Positions 14,793-15,192 of a DNA stretch of 15,192 bases are shown in pieces. The DNA comes from Merdiplasma sp905207905 (lineage in GTDB: Bacteria; Bacillota; Clostridia; Lachnospirales; Lachnospiraceae), in contig CABRXX010000063.1 in the NCBI GenBank assembly GCA_902475025.1, positions 1 to 15,192 on the forward strand. The letters are read 5' to 3'. The position numbers and the translations under genes were made by a program. The first letter of the stretch is position 1. Each line of letters begins with the position of its first letter. Below the pieces are notes generated by a model. The model saw nothing but the letters and a program-made list of their open reading frames with translations, was not told where the DNA came from and did no database searches.

Positions 14793-15192
14793 TCATTTCA
14801 GTCTGGCATAGTGATTTTTGGAAACCTCCTGCGCCAGTCCCCGAAGCTGGAGTCTCAATAAAATCCCTCCCAGACTCTTTACGGGGAGATCCGAAACCCG
14901 GGCCAGTTCCTCCAGCCCTTTGGGCAACAAATCCAAGTTACTATACACCCTTTTCTCCTCCGGTGCAAGCCCAAGTTCATTTTTGCCCTCTTTTTTTTCC
15001 GTTTTCGGTTTCAGATGCAGCGCCTCCACAAGCCCTTTTGCCGATACCACCACGCCGGCTCCCTGGTCAATCAGGCGGTTGCACCCCAAGCTTAACGCGT
15101 CCAGGCATCTTCCCGGCACTGCGTACACATCCCTTCCTTGTTCCAGAGCCAAATCCGCTGTGATCAGGGATCCGCTGCGCTCTCTGGCCTCC
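14793..15192 (-). CDS. dprA: DNA processing protein DprA, C-terminal part (cut by window edge)
   Basis: About 132 C-terminal residues are visible and the frame stays open to the window edge. The segment ERSGSLITADLALEQGRD continuing into VYAVPGR is the end of the Rossmann-type DprA/Smf core, which loads RecA on incoming single-stranded DNA during transformation. GCNRLIDQGAGVV follows. After a Lys/Glu-rich linker, the last 60 residues (EEKRVYSNL to the end) form the DprA winged-helix domain. An internal ATG at 15152 is not the true start, because conserved sequence continues upstream of it. Neighbours topA and codY are the usual companions in this group of bacteria. Confidence 0.95.
   Translation of the reverse strand, partial: EARERSGSLITADLALEQGRDVYAVPGRCLDALSLGCNRLIDQGAGVVVSAKGLVEALHLKPKTEKKEGKNELGLAPEEKRVYSNLDLLPKGLEELARVSDLPVKSLGGILLRLQLRGLAQEVSKNHYARLK

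Noticed and set aside
1..15192. CRISPR array, prophage or defence system
   Set aside because: No regularly spaced direct repeats, integrase, capsid, nuclease or toxin-antitoxin-like gene was seen on either strand.

Overview
The window looks like chromosomal DNA from a Lachnospiraceae-type member of the Clostridia, close to Blautia, Ruminococcus, Dorea or Mediterraneibacter. I cannot name the species. The support is a dprA-topA-codY block, a CIRCE-controlled groES-groEL pair, a DUF6106-like protein that I associate with Lachnospiraceae, Gram-positive-style ribosome binding sites, moderate G+C with A/T-rich spacers, and a CodY global regulator. Every gene I can support lies on the minus strand, so transcription runs from the right end of the window to the left.

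Right end to left: a DprA gene cut by the window edge (14793-15192) is followed by topA (12659-14716). codY (11798-12586) has its own promoter in the 72 bases between topA and the codY start, and a CodY-like box overlaps that promoter. A strong terminator ends codY. Then comes a 388-base spacer (11410-11797) with nested palindromes and a dispersed repeat copy. groES-groEL (11309 down to 9365) follows with a 17-base-spacer promoter, a CIRCE operator and a bidirectional terminator. A small membrane protein (8764-9276) and guaB, IMP dehydrogenase (7109-8563), come next. guaB has a near-consensus promoter, a leader with a hairpin and a 13-bp-stem terminator.

Between guaB and the next gene is a structured 307-base spacer (6802-7108). 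It carries a second copy of the dispersed repeat and a possible 45-codon ORF whose stop overlaps the next start. Then follow a membrane-anchored amidase (5989-6801), a HEAT-repeat methyltransferase (4354-5841), oligoendopeptidase F (2542-4332), a MATE transporter (1123-2514) and a TM1586-type nitroreductase (311-1081). The last four are separated by only 21-41 bases and probably form one operon. At the left edge is the 5' part of a tRNA, probably tRNA-Gly, with its own strong promoter and phased A-tracts upstream.

The genes are mostly core functions: DNA topology and uptake, nutrient-responsive regulation, protein folding, GTP synthesis, RNA modification, peptide turnover and wall maintenance. 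I found no CRISPR array, prophage, insertion sequence, toxin-antitoxin pair or biosynthetic cluster. The unexplained material is in the spacers: two copies of a 26-bp repeat placed after terminated genes, mutually exclusive palindromes after codY, a perfect 15-bp inverted repeat near the tRNA, and a candidate small ORF overlapping the start of an amidase that has no visible ribosome binding site.
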